A DNA stretch of 42,042 bases from an uncultured Faecalibacterium sp. (GTDB lineage: Bacteria > Bacillota > Clostridia > Oscillospirales > Ruminococcaceae), in NCBI GenBank assembly GCA_900551435.1, contig URVW01000010.1:1-42042 (forward strand). The letters are read 5' to 3'. The number at the start of each line of letters is the position of its first letter. Within the stretch, counting starts at the first letter, position 1. A program made the translations under genes and the position numbers. The notes under the pieces were generated by a model, which had not been told where the DNA came from, ran no database searches, and was given only the letters and a program-made list of their open reading frames with translations. Shown piece after piece: positions 24,996 to 31,195 of the stretch.

Positions 24996-25235
24996 ATGAG
25001 CGAACTGCTTTCGAACATCTGGCTTTTTGCCACCCACTGGACCAAACTGGACACTTTCGAAACGGAAGAGGAGCTGAACGACGAGCTGGAACTGCTCCAG
25101 CGCCAGAGTCTGCCCACCAAGATCCGGCAGGTCAAGAACAAGGAGGGCAGGGAAGAACTCGTCCTCTATGTGAAACAGGCCGACCGCGATTACGCCCGCT
25201 ACGTCACCGGCTGGCGTCCCGGCGGGATGATGTGA
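24996..25235 (+). CDS. 79-residue protein of unknown function, last gene of jet operon
   Basis: A small charged protein, MSELLSNIWLFATHWTKLDT onward, with an acidic helix (EEELNDELELLQRQ) and a basic and aromatic C-terminal half ending ARYVTGWRPGGMM. I see no known domain and no similarity to the JetD regions that I know (DUF3322/DUF2220, Toprim). It starts three bases after jetC with GAGAAC as a weak ribosome site, so it is translationally linked to the condensin genes. It occupies the place where jetD is found in canonical Wadjet operons. No terminator follows before the next promoter. Confidence 0.75.
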   Translation: MSELLSNIWLFATHWTKLDTFETEEELNDELELLQRQSLPTKIRQVKNKEGREELVLYVKQADRDYARYVTGWRPGGMM

Positions 25236-25243
25236 GCTTGTGC

Positions 25244-25272
25244 TTGACACCAAAAATAAACTTTGATATACT
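25244..25272 (+). promoter_or_regulatory. consensus promoter of the MATE leader
   Basis: TTGACA (25244-25249), 17 bases, TATACT (25267-25272). Transcription should begin near 25279. Confidence 0.85.
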
Positions 25273-25280
25273 GTTTTTTG

Positions 25281-25418
25281 CTCATCGGAGGGCTGCTTCA
25301 ACGTAATTGAAAGGCCGGATAAGATGTCGCCGTTCGTGTTTCCCGGAGGCTGTGGACACCGTAGTGTCACAGCAGATGAGGGAATGCACCGGAGCGGTGG
25401 TTCTTATCCGGCCTTTTT
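25281..25418 (+). promoter_or_regulatory. structured 5' leader with terminator, candidate riboswitch/attenuator
   Basis: Between the promoter and the MATE ribosome site lies a folded leader. A 14-bp helix joins 25311-25324 (AAGGCCGGATAAGA) to 25402-25415, and TTTTT continues to 25418, giving a Rho-independent terminator with a 77-base internal domain. That domain has its own hairpin at 25350-25372 (CTGTGGACAC/GTGTCACAG) and further helices TTCCC/GGGAA (25340-25344 with 25380-25384) and GTG/CAC (25336-25338 with 25387-25389). The first transcribed bases CTCAT (25281-25285) and CTGC (25293-25296) are complementary to 25376-25380 and 25372-25375, crossing the terminator helix. I do not recognise a known riboswitch class. 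Confidence 0.7.
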
Positions 25419-25442
25419 GCATGTTTCAGAAAAGGAGATCTC

Positions 25443-26795
25443 ATGTCAAAGCAAACCATCCAGTTATCGGATCACTTTACCTATTCCCGGCTCGTCCGGT
25501 TCGTGCTGCCCTGCATCGGCACGATGCTGTTCACTTCGATCTACGGCATCGTGGATGGCCTGTGCGTCTCGAACTTCGTCGGTAAAACGGCCTTTGCGGC
25601 GGTCAACCTCATCATGCCGCTGCCCATGCTCATCGGTACGATCGGCTTCATGCTCGGCACGGGCGGCAGCGCCATCGTGGGCATCACGCTGGGCGAGGGC
25701 GACGAAAAAAAGGCGGACCAGTATTTCAGCCTGTTCATGATCACCGCGTTCCTTGCGGGCATCGTGTTCACCCTCATCGGCCTTGTCATCATCGAGCCGG
25801 TGGCTATGCTGTTGGGCGCAAAGGGCGAGATGCTGGATTATGCGCTGTGCTATGGCCGCATCCTGCTGGTGAGTCTGCCGACCTTCATCCTTCAAAATAT
25901 GTTCCAGAGCTTTTTCGTCACCGCCGAAAAGCCGCATCTGGGCTTCGCGTTCACGGTGGGCGCGGGCTGCACCAATATGGTGCTGGACGTCGTTCTGGTG
26001 GGGGCGCTCCATTGGGGTGTGGAGGGCGCGGCCATCGCGACCTTCCTGAGCCAGATCGTGGGCGGCATCCTGCCGGTGTTTTACTTCCTGAACCGGAACA
26101 ACACCAGCCGTCTGCATCTTGGAAAAACGGCCTTCAATGGCCGTGTTCTGGCAAATGCCTGTATCAACGGCTCTTCCGAGCTGATGACCAACCTCTCCAT
26201 GTCGCTGGTCAATATCCTGTATAACTATCAGCTGCTCCGCTTTGCGGGTGAAAACGGCGTGGCGGCCTACGGCGTCATCATGTATGCGTCGTTTCTGTTC
26301 GTGGCGGTGTTCGTGGGCTATGCCGTCGGCAGCGCCCCCATCATCAGCTATCACTACGGCGCACGCAACCATAAAGAGGTGAACAACCTCTACTCCATGA
26401 GCTTCCGGCTCATCGGCGTGGTGGCGGTCGTCCTGACGGTCGGCTCCATGTTCCTCATCCCACATGTGGCCCGCTTCTTCGTGGGCTACGATGCAAAACT
26501 GCTGGAGCTGACCACCCACGCATTCCGGGTGTTTGGCCTGAGCTTCCTTATCATGGGCTTCAATGTCTATGCATCGTCCTTCTTTACGGCGCTGGGCGAC
26601 GGCGTGACGAGTGCACTGATCTCCTTCCTGCGCACGCTGGTCTTTCAGGTGACAGCTGTGCTCATCCTGCCGGTCTTTCTCAAGATCGACGGCATCTGGC
26701 TGGCGGTCACCGCCGCCGAGCTGGCTGCTCTGGGCGTGAGCGTGTATATGTTCATCACCAAGGATCAGAAATTCCACTATCGGAAAGTGGCATAA
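25443..26795 (+). CDS. MATE family efflux transporter behind a structured leader
   Basis: A 450-residue MATE exporter, closer to the MepA-like group. The N-terminus reads LVRFVLPCIGTMLFTSIYGIVDGLCVSNFVG, and there are about twelve hydrophobic helices with a two-fold internal repeat. It should extrude cationic drugs or metabolites by ion antiport. AAAAGGAG lies eight bases before the ATG. Expression probably depends on read-through of the leader terminator at 25402-25418, so the substrate may be related to the ligand or condition sensed there (inference). Confidence 0.93.
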   Translation: MSKQTIQLSDHFTYSRLVRFVLPCIGTMLFTSIYGIVDGLCVSNFVGKTAFAAVNLIMPLPMLIGTIGFMLGTGGSAIVGITLGEGDEKKADQYFSLFMITAFLAGIVFTLIGLVIIEPVAMLLGAKGEMLDYALCYGRILLVSLPTFILQNMFQSFFVTAEKPHLGFAFTVGAGCTNMVLDVVLVGALHWGVEGAAIATFLSQIVGGILPVFYFLNRNNTSRLHLGKTAFNGRVLANACINGSSELMTNLSMSLVNILYNYQLLRFAGENGVAAYGVIMYASFLFVAVFVGYAVGSAPIISYHYGARNHKEVNNLYSMSFRLIGVVAVVLTVGSMFLIPHVARFFVGYDAKLLELTTHAFRVFGLSFLIMGFNVYASSFFTALGDGVTSALISFLRTLVFQVTAVLILPVFLKIDGIWLAVTAAELAALGVSVYMFITKDQKFHYRKVA

Positions 26796-26843
26796 AAAAC
26801 AAAAGGGACGTTCCGCAGCTTCGCGGAACGTCCCTTTGTTTTT
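26796..26843. terminator. bidirectional intrinsic terminator after MATE
   Basis: AAAGGGACGTTCCGC pairs perfectly with GCGGAACGTCCCTTT; flanking AAAACA and TGTTTTT extend the stem and provide U-tracts on both strands. Confidence 0.9.
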
Positions 26844-26910
26844 GTCGAAAGATGTGGTATCCTCTTTCTGCTACCCTTCCCATTCTGGCAACAGAAAGGG
26901 GGTGTCGTAG

Positions 26911-26994
26911 GTGGTAGAGATCATGACGAATTTGATCGTAGCCGTCGGAGCAAATGTGATAGCCCATTACATTTGCAAGTGGCTTGACGACTAA
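26911..26994 (+). CDS. 27-residue hydrophobic peptide, candidate type I toxin
   Basis: GTG start, then VEIMTNLIVAVGANVIAHYI followed by CKWLDD and TAA: one short membrane-spanning segment with a charged C-terminal tail. AAAGGGGG sits eight bases before the GTG; an internal ATG at 26923 has only a weak GGTGG. The ribosome site can pair with CCCTT at 26874-26878 or, if transcribed, with 26861-26870. A possible promoter is TTGTTT (26836-26841) and extended TATCCT (26858-26863). Its own terminator follows. Small peptides with an ICKWLD-type ending are known to me from gut Firmicutes, but I cannot name a characterised family. The orphan minus-strand promoter beyond its 3' end suggests an antisense RNA. 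Confidence 0.65.
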   Translation: MVEIMTNLIVAVGANVIAHYICKWLDD

Positions 26995-27096
26995 CACAAG
27001 GGTAAGCAAGCCTAGAAGAACCCCCTCGGAACTAGCACTTCCGAGGGGGTTCGCTTTTGTGCCATAGGCGAGATCGTAATGAAAATCTTTTGCCCA
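26995..27096 (-). ncRNA. candidate antisense RNA against the small peptide mRNA
   Basis: Inferred from the promoter at 27102-27129, which points into the 3' end of the peptide transcript and has no protein gene downstream on its strand. Transcription would start near 27095 and cover the complementary terminator hairpin. The left end is a guess: no clear minus-strand terminator is visible, only TTCTTCT after the hairpin. Confidence 0.4.
27018..27058 (+). terminator. intrinsic terminator of the small peptide gene
   Basis: GAACCCCCTCGGA (27018-27030) pairs with TCCGAGGGGGTTC (27040-27052), followed by GCTTTT. Confidence 0.85.
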
Positions 27097-27101
27097 CCTC
27101 T

Positions 27102-27129
27102 AGTATATGCGAGAACGCAAAAAAGTCAA
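27102..27129 (-). promoter_or_regulatory. orphan minus-strand promoter facing the small peptide gene
   Basis: Minus strand TTGACT (27124-27129), 16 bases, TATACT (27102-27107). It begins 21 bases beyond the histidine phosphatase stop and has no gene of its own strand to the left. Confidence 0.7.
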
Positions 27130-27149
27130 GTGGTCCGCAGAAAATTCAT

Positions 27150-27692
27150 TCATTCGTCAAACTGGTACTCCACGAATTCGCAGTTGCGGATGCCGAAAGC
27201 GGCGTACTCTTCGTTAGTCATATCGCAGAAGTAGGAGCGCACCACGCGGGCGATGCCGTTGTGCGCGACGAGAAGATAAGTCTTGCTCTCGTCGGCCTTC
27301 AGCTCGTCCAGTAGGTTGTAGATGCGCTGGGCCAGCTGCAGCATGCTCTCGCCGCCGGAATAGCGGTCGGCGAAGTGGGTCTTGGAGACTTTGAACTCTG
27401 CGCCGTCGCGGGGCGTGCCCTCGTAGCGGCCGAAGCACTGTTCCCGCAGACGGGGTTCCGGGCGGGCCGGGATGCCGGTGGCTTCAGCGATGGCCTTGGC
27501 GGTGTCGGCGGCGCGGGACAGGGGAGAGTACAAAATTTCATCGATGTGAACGCCGCTGTCCCGGACGTGTGCGCCTAGTGCGGCGGCCTGTTCCCGGCCG
27601 CGTTCGGTCAGCGGGCTGTCCGTCATGCCGCAGATCTTGTTTTCGACGTTCCAGACGGTCTCGCCGTGGCGGGTAAAATACAGACTGTGCAT
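27150..27692 (-). CDS. histidine phosphatase family protein
   Basis: A 180-residue protein of the phosphoglycerate mutase-like branch. The phospho-accepting His is in YFTRHGETVWN (about residue 9), with the accompanying Arg; the second catalytic His is in LLVAHNGIARVV (about residue 144). Typical substrates are small phosphomonoesters (cobalamin or sugar phosphates, phosphoserine); none can be assigned here. It is cytosolic, with no signal peptide. AAGGAG overlaps the stop codon region of the upstream small gene, nine bases away, so the two form an operon. Confidence 0.92.
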   Translation of the reverse strand: MHSLYFTRHGETVWNVENKICGMTDSPLTERGREQAAALGAHVRDSGVHIDEILYSPLSRAADTAKAIAEATGIPARPEPRLREQCFGRYEGTPRDGAEFKVSKTHFADRYSGGESMLQLAQRIYNLLDELKADESKTYLLVAHNGIARVVRSYFCDMTNEEYAAFGIRNCEFVEYQFDE

Positions 27693-27701
27693 AAAAACTC
27701 C

Positions 27702-27917
27702 TTAGGTCGTTGCTTTTGTCAGCTTATGGTCGTTCAGAAAAACGAGGTCGCCCTCGTTGATGTTCAGGCGGGTCAGCTCGACGTCCGGATAGGCGAGGAC
27801 CCGGCGGCTGCCGTTCTCATCCTCCAGCAGGACGTCGCAGAGGACGGGCTGGCCTTCCGGAAGCTCTTCGCAGCCGTACGGCTGCTCGTCAATGCGCAAA
27901 ACGCGATAGGGATTCAT
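27702..27917 (-). CDS. 71-residue protein of unknown function
   Basis: A small acidic protein beginning MNPYRVLRIDEQPYGCEELP and rich in beta-strand-forming residues, ending with DLVFLNDHKLTKATT. No motif is recognised. The ATG at 27917 has GGAGGA seven bases upstream; an ATG two codons earlier is too close to it. It is the first gene of the unit with the histidine phosphatase and has a near-consensus promoter. Confidence 0.75.
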   Translation of the reverse strand: MNPYRVLRIDEQPYGCEELPEGQPVLCDVLLEDENGSRRVLAYPDVELTRLNINEGDLVFLNDHKLTKATT

Positions 27918-27954
27918 ACCCATTTCCTCCTTCGCTGTGAGAAGCTCTGCACCT

Positions 27955-27983
27955 ATTATAAAGCGCGGCGGTCCCGCCGTCAA
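27955..27983 (-). promoter_or_regulatory. promoter of the small protein/histidine phosphatase unit
   Basis: Minus strand TTGACG (27978-27983), 17 bases, TATAAT (27955-27960). Its -35 box lies one base from the -35 box of the opposing LysR promoter. Confidence 0.82.
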
Positions 27984-27984
27984 C

Positions 27985-28014
27985 TTGACAGCTTGGCGGC
28001 GGGGCTGATAAAAT
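27985..28014 (+). promoter_or_regulatory. promoter of the LysR gene
   Basis: TTGACA (27985-27990), 18 bases, TAAAAT (28009-28014), back to back with the divergent promoter. Confidence 0.7.
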
Positions 28015-28063
28015 AAGAACATGAGAAAAAGGATTTCGTGCGGTGCGAAAAGGAGAGAAGAAC

Positions 28064-28984
28064 TTGAACATCACAGAGTTGCGCTATCTGGTGGCGATCA
28101 TGCAGTGGGGTTCGGTCAGTGCGGCGGCCAAGCAGCTGTATGCAGCCCAGCCGAACATCAGCAAGGCCCTGAAAAATCTGGAAGAGGAATATCACATCCG
28201 GATCTTTGAGCGTTCCTCCACCGGAATGATCCCGACCGAGCAGGGCCGGCGGTTCATCGAACAGGCACAGCAGGTCCTCGAGGATGTGGACCGTCTGAGC
28301 CAGAGCGTGGAAGAAGAACAGAACCGCTGTGCGGAACTGCGGGTCATGATCCCCCATGCGACCTATGCATCGTATGCCGCCGTGGATTATCTGGAACGGG
28401 CGGCAGGGCTGGAACGGATGCACATCCACATCCGGGAAGGCGGTTCGATGGAGGCGCTGGATTTTGTGCTGCGGCGGGGGTATCATCTGGCGCTCCTGCG
28501 GTACGCCATCGAGGATGATGAACACTATACCCACTACTGCGCCCGCCGTGGTCTGAAGATGGAACCGGTGATGGAGTTTGAGTATGAACTGCTCACCAAC
28601 CGGGACGGTCCGCTGGCCAAGCACGAGGTCCGCGACCTTGCCGAGCTGAACCAGTACATGGAGATCCTGCACGACGACTTCCATCTTCCCGGCGAAGAGG
28701 GCGGCGACGGCGTCCGCTGGCATGTCAACCAAAAGCGGCGCATCCATGTCTATGAGCGGTGCAGTCAGTTCTCGATCTTGCAGCGGCTCCCGTCGGCCTA
28801 CATGTGGGCGTCGCCGATGCCCCGCAAGGCGCTGGAACAGTATCATCTGGTGCTGAAAAAGTGTCCGGCCCAGCGTCAGCGGATGCGGGATGTACTGGTC
28901 TATCCGGATAAGGGCAGTCTGCGGGCCGAGGAACAGGCCTTTGTGGACCTGCTCCACAAACAGGCATCGCAGACCGTAAAATGA
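28064..28984 (+). CDS. LysR family transcriptional regulator
   Basis: A 306-residue regulator. The N-terminal winged helix-turn-helix is clear (NITELRYLVAIMQWGSVSAA through QPNISKALKNLEEEYHIRIF, residues 2-58), followed by the linker helix and a periplasmic-binding-like effector domain. I choose the TTG at 28064 because AAAGGAGAG lies seven bases upstream; the GTG at 28043 would place that ribosome site inside the gene. It is followed by a strong terminator and then the cstA pair, so it could control cstA or the divergent phosphatase operon. The effector is unknown. Confidence 0.9.
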   Translation: MNITELRYLVAIMQWGSVSAAAKQLYAAQPNISKALKNLEEEYHIRIFERSSTGMIPTEQGRRFIEQAQQVLEDVDRLSQSVEEEQNRCAELRVMIPHATYASYAAVDYLERAAGLERMHIHIREGGSMEALDFVLRRGYHLALLRYAIEDDEHYTHYCARRGLKMEPVMEFEYELLTNRDGPLAKHEVRDLAELNQYMEILHDDFHLPGEEGGDGVRWHVNQKRRIHVYERCSQFSILQRLPSAYMWASPMPRKALEQYHLVLKKCPAQRQRMRDVLVYPDKGSLRAEEQAFVDLLHKQASQTVK

Positions 28985-29051
28985 CACGGAGACCGGTTAA
29001 GAACCGGCTAAAACTAAAACGCGAAAATTTCCAATTTTGGAAATAAGATGC

Positions 29052-29090
29052 AAAGAAACAGGACGAAAAATCACGCCCTGTTTCTTTTTT
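29052..29090 (+). terminator. intrinsic terminator of the LysR gene
   Basis: AAAGAAACAGG (29052-29062) pairs with CCTGTTTCTTT (29077-29087), followed by further T. Confidence 0.88.
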
Positions 29091-29140
29091 GTTGATAAAC
29101 GGTCAAAAAATAAACTTAGGAACGGCAAAAAATCTTAGCG

Positions 29141-29163
29141 GCTATATGGAATTTGATATGGGG
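29141..29163 (+). promoter_or_regulatory. conserved bipartite motif upstream of first cstA
   Basis: GCTATAT-N4-TTTGATATG-GG. The same two blocks with identical spacing occur at 31057-31079 upstream of the second cstA, 43-44 bases before the -10 box in both. The sequence around the blocks is not conserved. A regulator site is likely. Confidence 0.55.
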
Positions 29164-29179
29164 CTATGCGGAGAAAATA

Positions 29180-29209
29180 TTGTGCAGCTGGTAAAAAATA
29201 TGCTAACAT
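29180..29209 (+). promoter_or_regulatory. promoter of first cstA
   Basis: TTGTGC (29180-29185), 18 bases, extended TGC-TAACAT (-10 at 29204-29209). Confidence 0.65.
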
Positions 29210-29220
29210 GATGCCAGAGA

Positions 29221-29265
29221 TTTGATGCAGAACGGCGGCGGAATGGGGCCGCGGACTGCATCAAA
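29221..29265 (+). promoter_or_regulatory. 5' leader hairpin of first cstA
   Basis: TTTGATGCAG (29221-29230) pairs with CTGCATCAAA (29256-29265); inner GCGGC/GCCGC closes an apical loop GGAATGGG. It begins close to the likely transcription start and ends a few bases before AAGGAGG. It corresponds in position, shape and loop to the hairpin at 31142-31173, with different stem sequence. Confidence 0.65.
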
Positions 29266-29281
29266 AAAAGGAGGTTTCGGT

Positions 29282-30787
29282 ATGGTTAGTTTCTTACTCT
29301 GTCTGGCGATTTTGATCGTGGGCTACTTTGTCTACGGTAAGATCGTAGACAACACGTTCGGCCCGGACGACCGTGAAACGCCCGCTGTCCGCATCAACGA
29401 TGGTGTTGACTACGTCGTGATGCCCCAATGGAAGCTGTTCCTCGTCCAGCTGCTGAACATCGCAGGTCTGGGACCCATCTTTGGCGCAATGCAGGGTGCA
29501 TTGTGGGGTCCCGTGGTGTTCCTATGGATTACCTTCGGTACGATCTTTGCCGGCGGCGTCCACGACTACTTCTCCGGTATGATGAGCGAGCGCAATGACG
29601 GTGCGTCCATCGCAGAGATCACCGGAAAGTATCTGGGACCGGTGATGCAGAACGTCATGCGTGTGTTCTCCGTTGTGCTGCTGATCATGGTCGGCACGGT
29701 GTTTGCGGTGGGTCCTGCGGGCCTGATCGTCGAGCTGTGCAGTCAGAGCGGTGCTTCGGGCGTGTTCACCTCGCTGCTGTTCTGGCTGATCCTCATTCTG
29801 GTGTATTATTTCATTGCAACGTTCATTTCCATCGATGCCGTTATCGGTAAGATTTATCCCATCTTCGGTATCTGTCTCATCATCATGGCCATCGGCGTCA
29901 TCTTTGGCATCTTCACGAATCCAGCCTACACCATCCCGGAAATTTGGGAGCACTTCGGCAGTATGCACCCGTCGGGCACGCCGATTTGGAGCTTCATGTT
30001 CATCACGGTTGCGTGCGGCGCTATTTCCGGTTTCCACTCCACGCAGTCTCCTCTGATGGCACGCTGCATGAAGAGTGAGAAGCAGGGCCACTTCGTGTTC
30101 TACGGCGCAATGGTCTGCGAAGGCATCATTGCTCTGATCTGGGCCGCAGCTGGCTGCTCGCTGTACGAAGTCGTGGGCGGCAAGAACACCGGTCTGGCGG
30201 CGGCTCTGGCCATGGGCCAGTCCAAGGCCATCTACGATGTCTGCTCCAAGACCATGGGCGGTGTCGGCATTGCGCTGGCGATGATCGGCGTTGTCGTCTG
30301 CCCCATCACTTCTGGCGATACGGCATTCCGTTCCGCGCGTCTGACGCTGGCCGACTGGTTCAAGATCGATCAGGACAGTTATGCGAACCGCCTGAAGCTC
30401 TGTATCCCGGTTCTGGGTGTCGGCGCTTTCCTTGGCATCGGCAACGCACTGGGCTTCATCAACTACACTGTGATCTGGCGTTACTTCAGCTGGACCAACC
30501 AGACGCTGGCCATGATCGTTCTGTGGGCCGCTTCCATGTACCTCTTTAAGGAAAAGAAGAACTACTGGATCACCGCTGTTCCTGCAACCTTCATGAGCGC
30601 TGTGTCTTGCACCTACTTTGTGCTGGCTCCCGAGTGCCTTGGCGGTCTGCTGAACGCTAAGACGGCGGAGGGTGCGACCATCTATAATACCGCGGTGGCT
30701 TACCCCATCGGCATCGTTTTCGCCATTGCGATGCTGGCCCTGTTCCTTCATGCCACGAAAAAGGCAGGAGCCCAAAAGGCCGCATAA
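29282..30787 (+). CDS. cstA: CstA family transporter (carbon starvation protein), copy 1
   Basis: A 501-residue polytopic membrane protein of the CstA family. Conserved stretches include GLGPIFGAMQGALWGP, FAGGVHDYFSGMMSERNDG and HSTQSPLMARCMKSE. Escherichia coli relatives (CstA, BtsT) import peptides or pyruvate. This is the short form of about 500 residues, lacking the extra C-terminal part of the 700-residue E. coli proteins. The start at 29282 (MVSFLLCLAILIVGYFVYGK) has AAGGAGG eight bases upstream; the in-frame extension to 29222 covers the leader hairpin and is rejected. A nearly identical second copy follows 408 bases later. Confidence 0.95.
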   Translation: MVSFLLCLAILIVGYFVYGKIVDNTFGPDDRETPAVRINDGVDYVVMPQWKLFLVQLLNIAGLGPIFGAMQGALWGPVVFLWITFGTIFAGGVHDYFSGMMSERNDGASIAEITGKYLGPVMQNVMRVFSVVLLIMVGTVFAVGPAGLIVELCSQSGASGVFTSLLFWLILILVYYFIATFISIDAVIGKIYPIFGICLIIMAIGVIFGIFTNPAYTIPEIWEHFGSMHPSGTPIWSFMFITVACGAISGFHSTQSPLMARCMKSEKQGHFVFYGAMVCEGIIALIWAAAGCSLYEVVGGKNTGLAAALAMGQSKAIYDVCSKTMGGVGIALAMIGVVVCPITSGDTAFRSARLTLADWFKIDQDSYANRLKLCIPVLGVGAFLGIGNALGFINYTVIWRYFSWTNQTLAMIVLWAASMYLFKEKKNYWITAVPATFMSAVSCTYFVLAPECLGGLLNAKTAEGATIYNTAVAYPIGIVFAIAMLALFLHATKKAGAQKAA

Positions 30788-30837
30788 CATTCTAAAATAA
30801 GACGTTTCCTCTCCTTTCTTCATACCCATTCACACAA

Positions 30838-30872
30838 GACCGGCTGCCGGAAGTTCCGACGGTCGGTTTTGC
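30838..30872 (+). terminator. probable terminator between the cstA copies
   Basis: GACCGGCTGCCGGAA pairs imperfectly with TTCCGACGGTCGGT, followed by TTTTGCTTTT. The remaining 30873-31056 is AT-rich, with three GGTAAAAG repeats (30918, 30940, 30996) and no gene. Confidence 0.65.
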
Positions 30873-31056
30873 TTTTGCTCAAAAAGCGACGATGGCAAGA
30901 TAAAAAGAAAATAAACTGGTAAAAGTGCACAAAAACAGTGGTAAAAGTTTGGCAAACGCAACTTCGGAACGCCAACTGAAAGGAAAAACGTTTTCGGTAA
31001 AAGAAATTTGCCGTCTGAACGACAAAAATTTTTGCCGCGTTGGAAATGCAAAAACT

Positions 31057-31079
31057 GCTATATACTTTTTGATATGAGG
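31057..31079 (+). promoter_or_regulatory. conserved bipartite motif upstream of second cstA
   Basis: GCTATAT (31057-31063), N4, TTTGATATG (31068-31076), then AGG. Counterpart of 29141-29163. Confidence 0.55.
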
Positions 31080-31096
31080 ACCATTCAAGATTGATA

Positions 31097-31126
31097 TTAC
31101 ACCCTTTATGAAAAATGTGTTAACAT
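31097..31126 (+). promoter_or_regulatory. promoter of second cstA
   Basis: TTACAC (31097-31102), 18 bases, extended TGT-TAACAT (-10 at 31121-31126). The -10 region TGnTAACATGAnGCC is shared with the first copy. Confidence 0.62.
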
Positions 31127-31141
31127 GAAGCCGGAAATGGA

Positions 31142-31173
31142 CCACGCACGGCAGAATGGGGCCGTGAGCGTGG
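31142..31173 (+). promoter_or_regulatory. 5' leader hairpin of second cstA
   Basis: CCACGC pairs with GCGTGG and ACGGC with GCCGT, closing the loop AGAATGGG. The stem bases differ from those of the first leader, while the loop GAATGGG and the distance to AAAGGAGG are kept. Confidence 0.65.
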
Positions 31174-31195
31174 ATCAATAAAGGAGGTTTCTGGT

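Noticed and set aside
24996..25235. Small gene after jetC considered as a truncated JetD
   Set aside because: No resemblance to DUF3322 or Toprim regions, and it has a natural start and stop.
25324..25442. Possible leader peptide in the MATE 5' region
   Set aside because: The ATG at 25324 has no ribosome site and sits in the terminator stem; the frame runs on into the MATE gene.
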